The notes under the pieces: generated by a model
What the model saw: only the letters and a program-made list of their open reading frames with translations
Databases searched by the model: none
What the model was told of the DNA's origin: nothing
DNA from: BRH-c25 sp964574195
Lineage (GTDB): Bacteria > Bacillota > Clostridia > Lutisporales > Lutisporaceae
NCBI GenBank assembly: GCA_964574195.1
Contig: CAZNMO010000044.1
Coordinates: 1-24,720 of the forward strand
Reading direction: 5' to 3'
Length of the DNA: 24,720 nucleotides
Shown here: positions 22,442 to 24,720 of the stretch, piece after piece
How the letters are laid out: each line of letters opens with the position of its first letter
Position numbering within the stretch: position 1 is the stretch's first letter
Program-made: the position numbers and the translations under genes

Positions 22442-22867
22442 ATGGTTACCAAGCATACAATTTATCGTGGAGGCAGGAATGCAGTAAAGGTCATAATAAA
22501 CCTTATGAAATATATAATACCCGCGATCCTTGTGCTGAAGATACTTGAACATTCAGGCTGGCTCATAAGGATATCAGATTTCTTCGCTCTCTATATGGCC
22601 TATATGGGGTTGCCGGGTGAGGGCGCTCTTGTCATTATGATGGGGCAGGTTTCGTTGTATAGTGCAATTGCAGGTATGGTAGCCTTAGACCTGACAGTGA
22701 AGCAGTTGACCATAATGAGCACTTTTGTTTCCATATTCCATGCCTGCGTAGTGGAGACTGTTGTTGTCAGCAAAGGAGGAGGCAATGGCTGGCTGGTTGT
22801 GACACTGAGGTTTGTAGGTGCAGTTCTGGCATGCAGCACAATGAATCTTATCATTCCGGGGGTATGA
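22442..22867 (+). CDS. GATE (nucleoside-recognition) domain membrane protein 1
   Basis: A 141-residue membrane protein with one GATE domain: AVKVIINLMKYIIPAILVL, LPGEGALVIMMGQVSLYSAI and HACVVETVVVSKGGG. The domain is shared by SpmA/SpmB and parts of nucleoside transporters, and such proteins work in pairs. Its stop codon overlaps or abuts the start of a second GATE gene, so the pair is co-translated. The substrate is not shown. SpmA/SpmB are spore-maturation proteins, but these are shorter and that role is not certain. Confidence 0.82.
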   Translation: MVTKHTIYRGGRNAVKVIINLMKYIIPAILVLKILEHSGWLIRISDFFALYMAYMGLPGEGALVIMMGQVSLYSAIAGMVALDLTVKQLTIMSTFVSIFHACVVETVVVSKGGGNGWLVVTLRFVGAVLACSTMNLIIPGV

Positions 22868-22869
22868 AG

Positions 22870-23343
22870 ATGGATTGGGCAAAAGTATTCACAGAGACTT
22901 TGTATGTAAGCTATTCCACAATAACAAAAATGATATTTGTCATAGTACCTTTGCTGATAGCCATAGAGTGCCTCAAGGACATGGGGTGGCTTGAAAAGCT
23001 ATCGGCCAGATTCAGCGGATTGACAAGGTTCTTGAGACTGCCAGGTGAAGCTGCTCTAGGGCTAATAGTTGGGCTTTTTGTCGGCCTGCTTTTTGGTTCT
23101 GGAGTGATAATGCAAATAACTGAAGAAGTGAAAATGACAAGGACACAGATCAACATATTATTTGTTTTTATCGGGTTATGCCATGCCGTAATTGAGGAGA
23201 CCATCCTCTTTACTGCGATAGGTGCCAACGGACTTGCAATACTTTTGTGCCGGATACTTACCTCGCTGATTTTCGGCTTCATGTATATATGGATCACAGC
23301 CCGGACTTCGGGGATAAACAGGGAACAGGACCTAAAAGAATAA
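22870..23343 (+). CDS. GATE (nucleoside-recognition) domain membrane protein 2
   Basis: A 157-residue partner of the preceding protein: TLYVSYSTITKMIFVIVPLL, LPGEAALGLIVGLFVGLLFG and LCHAVIEETILFTAIGANG, with four or five helices. The second copy of the LPGEAAL and HAxxEET motifs shows that the two genes are paralogous halves. The start is uncertain: the ATG at 22864 overlaps the upstream stop (ATGA), while the ATG at 22870 is better spaced from GGGGG. Confidence 0.82.
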   Translation: MDWAKVFTETLYVSYSTITKMIFVIVPLLIAIECLKDMGWLEKLSARFSGLTRFLRLPGEAALGLIVGLFVGLLFGSGVIMQITEEVKMTRTQINILFVFIGLCHAVIEETILFTAIGANGLAILLCRILTSLIFGFMYIWITARTSGINREQDLKE

Positions 23344-23403
23344 GATCCCTCGTTTCACTCATGATGGCAAGTGAATGTCATTCTGAGCAAAGCGAAGGGT
23401 CTT
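23342..23403. repeat. Dispersed inverted-repeat element, copy 2
   Basis: The left arm from AAGATCCCTCG and the right arm ending AGCGAAGGGTCTT pair with several mismatches. The right arm contains TGTCATTCTGAGC, matching copy 1 at 7035-7095 (TGTCATCCTGAGC). It lies between convergent genes and may help terminate both. Confidence 0.65.
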
Positions 23404-23417
23404 TTGCCTCTAGATCA

Positions 23418-23918
23418 TTACCCTATAGTTGCATCCCCCTGCTGCCAGTTGACAGGGCAGGCTTTTTTTGTCTGCAGCGCTGCAAGAAGTCTAAGATACT
23501 CATTAACATTTCTGCCGGTGGCTGTATCATTAAGGGAGATATGCTTCAACAGCCCTTCCGGACTTATTATAAAGGTGCCCCTTAGGGCTATCCCCTCTTT
23601 CTCCATCAGAACACCATAATCTCTTGCTGCTTCCTTGTTATAATCGGACAGAAGAGGGTAGTCGATGCCCCCAAGGGATTTTGCCCATGCGTCATGTGAA
23701 GGTACACTATCGGTGGATACCCCAAGGACAACAGCATTGAACTTCTCAAAATCCTTCAACCTACGGTTGAACTCCGGTACTTCGGTACTTCAGACCGGTG
23801 TAAAATCCAGGGGATAAAAGAACAGTACCACATATTTACCCTTGTAGTCACCCAGTGATATCTGCCCTCTTGTACTCATAAGGGTAAATTGGGGAGCCGA
23901 ATCATCAATTCTCAGCAT
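23418..23918 (-). CDS. Selenocysteine-containing 2-Cys-type peroxiredoxin (UGA read as Sec)
   Basis: A 166-residue AhpC/TSA peroxiredoxin if the in-frame TGA at 23792-23790 (codon 43) is read as selenocysteine. Upstream of it is VVLFFYPLDFTPV, downstream STEVPEFNRRL, so the TGA sits exactly at the peroxidatic Cys of the P-x3-T-x2-C motif. The rest of the fold is intact (VVLGVSTDSVPSHDAWAK, GTFIISPEGLL), and a C-terminal KKACPVNW provides the resolving Cys. A 6-7-bp hairpin with a GUA loop starts about 19 nt after the UGA, with the loop G about 25 nt away, as in bacterial SECIS elements. The ATG at 23918 has GGAGG 7 nt upstream. Ordinary gene callers would start at 23759 and lose the active site. 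A nonsense mutation is the alternative. Confidence 0.85.
23755..23771 (-). promoter_or_regulatory. Candidate bacterial SECIS hairpin
   Basis: Within the coding sequence, on the minus strand, UUCAAC and GUUGAA pair, with an additional C-G pair closing a GUA loop. The loop G lies about 25 nt after the UGA codon, inside the 16-37 nt window described for bacterial SECIS elements, and the G at the first loop position matches what SelB recognises. Confidence 0.65.
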
Positions 23919-24013
23919 AATTATGCCTCCTTCATTCTATTGGTTTCTTTACTGTATTATTGCCTGATGTTGAAAATATAAAACCCGGTTAAGAAAAAGG
24001 GAGCATAGCTCAG

Positions 24014-24042
24014 TTGAAATGGGTAGTGCATAGTAGTATATT
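24014..24042 (+). promoter_or_regulatory. Promoter of the nitroreductase gene
   Basis: TTGAAA (24014-24019) and TATATT (24037-24042) are 17 bp apart. The -35 lies within a tRNA-like 5' fragment (see findings). Confidence 0.7.
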
Positions 24043-24092
24043 ATTATTTAATTATAGCCACAAGCAAAACTAAAGATCTATGGAGGGATATT

Positions 24093-24692
24093 ATGAGCAA
24101 GGAATTTCTCGATGCAGTGCAGGACAGGCGCTCAATATACGGTATAAAAAAGGAAACCGTTGTCCCTGATGAGAGGGTAATTGAAATCGTGAAACATGCG
24201 GTAAAACATTGTCCTTCGGCATTCAACTCCCAAAACGGAAGAACGCTGATCCTTCTGGGGGAGCACCACAACAAACTGTGGGATATCACGAAGGAAGCCC
24301 TGCGCAGGAAGGTACCTGAGACAAAGTTTGCGGCGACGGAAGCGAAGATCAATACCTTCCGCAACGGTTACGGTTCAGTGCTCTTTTTTGAAGACCAGAG
24401 TATAGTGGAGGGGCTCCAGGCCAGATTCCCATCCTATAAGGACACTATCCCCATGTGGTCGCTGCAGTCCTCCGGTATGCTGCAATATATAGTATGGACA
24501 GCATTGGAGGCTGAAGGCTTTGGAGCATCCCTGCAGCATTATAATCCTTTGATCGATGAAGAGGTCAGGAAGGAATGGGGAATACCTGAAAGCTGGAAAC
24601 TGCTGTCCCAGATGGTGTTCGGAAAGCCAACAGCTCCTGCAGCTGAAAAGGAATTCAAGCCTCTAGAGGAAAGGATAAAAGTATTCAAATAA
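24093..24692 (+). CDS. Nitroreductase-family flavoprotein
   Basis: A 199-residue FMN-dependent oxidoreductase of the HBN1/Frm2-like nitroreductase branch. DRRSIYGIK near residue 11 is the phosphate-binding motif; PSAFNSQNGRTLIL near residue 41 and the late EAEGFGASLQHYNP segment are typical of that branch. The likely substrates are nitro compounds or unsaturated lipids, using NAD(P)H. TGGAGGG lies before the ATG. It is divergent from the selenoprotein peroxiredoxin, so both may belong to a redox-stress response. Confidence 0.88.
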   Translation: MSKEFLDAVQDRRSIYGIKKETVVPDERVIEIVKHAVKHCPSAFNSQNGRTLILLGEHHNKLWDITKEALRRKVPETKFAATEAKINTFRNGYGSVLFFEDQSIVEGLQARFPSYKDTIPMWSLQSSGMLQYIVWTALEAEGFGASLQHYNPLIDEEVRKEWGIPESWKLLSQMVFGKPTAPAAEKEFKPLEERIKVFK

Positions 24693-24702
24693 GCTAAAAA
24701 GA

Positions 24703-24720
24703 GCGCCTCATTTGAGGCGC
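24703..24720 (+). terminator. Terminator hairpin after the nitroreductase, cut by the window end
   Basis: The arms GCGCCTCA (24703-24710) and TGAGGCGC (24713-24720) form an 8-bp stem with a 2-nt loop. The T-run that would follow is outside the window. Confidence 0.7.

Noticed and set aside
23418..23759. Peroxiredoxin starting at 23759 as a complete short gene
   Set aside because: This start lacks the first strands and the active site of the fold. The upstream frame supplies both, separated only by the TGA at the catalytic position, and it has a proper ribosome site.
24000..24045. Possible tRNA gene
   Set aside because: Only an acceptor/D-arm-like stretch is present. There is no anticodon arm, T arm or 3' acceptor strand, so it is not an intact tRNA.

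Overview
The window looks like the chromosome of an anaerobic clostridial Firmicute. The evidence is strong AGGAGG-type ribosome sites, moderate-to-low GC, AT-rich sigma-A promoters, a KtrAB potassium system, a c-di-GMP-I riboswitch, Rnf-type electron-transfer domains and what appears to be a selenocysteine peroxiredoxin. Two runs of exactly 10 N (9786-9795 and 17019-17028) are scaffold gaps that fall inside genes. No rRNA, intact tRNA, CRISPR array or transposase gene was found.

Layout. (1) 1-2762, minus strand: a potassium operon with a membrane-anchored TrkA-N-like protein, KtrB/TrkH, KtrA/TrkA and the start of a KdpD-like histidine kinase. It is preceded by three evenly spaced 7-4-7 direct-repeat boxes of OmpR/PhoB type. 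(2) 2844-6954: an arsenic island that abuts the broken end of an alpha/beta hydrolase. It holds a 52-aa membrane peptide, a Cys-rich MarR regulator, ArsM and an ArsN1-like acetyltransferase on the plus strand. Convergent to these are an ArsR repressor, an ArsP-type permease with a Cys-rich loop and a 55-aa Cys-rich peptide. Five near-identical 16-bp operators in three promoters tie the two halves together. (3) 7141-11826: a secreted four-Fn3 protein, a YitT-family membrane protein, and a RidA / D-serine(threonine)-dehydratase-like / omega-amidase operon. (4) 11967-14826: a YkvI-like transporter fused to an M15 peptidase, a CBS-domain protein, then a gene-free stretch with a structured RNA resembling the RNA of IS200/IS605 TnpB elements, a strong terminator and a cluster of hairpins. 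(5) 14833-18363, minus strand: a MocR regulator, a PhzF protein and an Asp/Glu racemase-family protein, plus a 64-aa orphan. (6) 18746-20931: a CoA-binding protein translationally coupled to an RnfD-RnfC fusion. (7) 21007-23343: a c-di-GMP-I riboswitch upstream of an HD-GYP phosphodiesterase, then two overlapping GATE-domain membrane proteins. (8) 23418-24720: a peroxiredoxin whose peroxidatic Cys codon is UGA, followed by a bacterial SECIS-like hairpin, divergent from a nitroreductase.

The most notable observations are the probable selenoprotein peroxiredoxin, which ordinary gene calling would truncate; the RnfD-RnfC fusion lacking the expected FMN-attachment Thr; the arsenic regulon with two extra small proteins; the transporter-peptidase fusion; and the orphan structured RNA beside the CBS gene.
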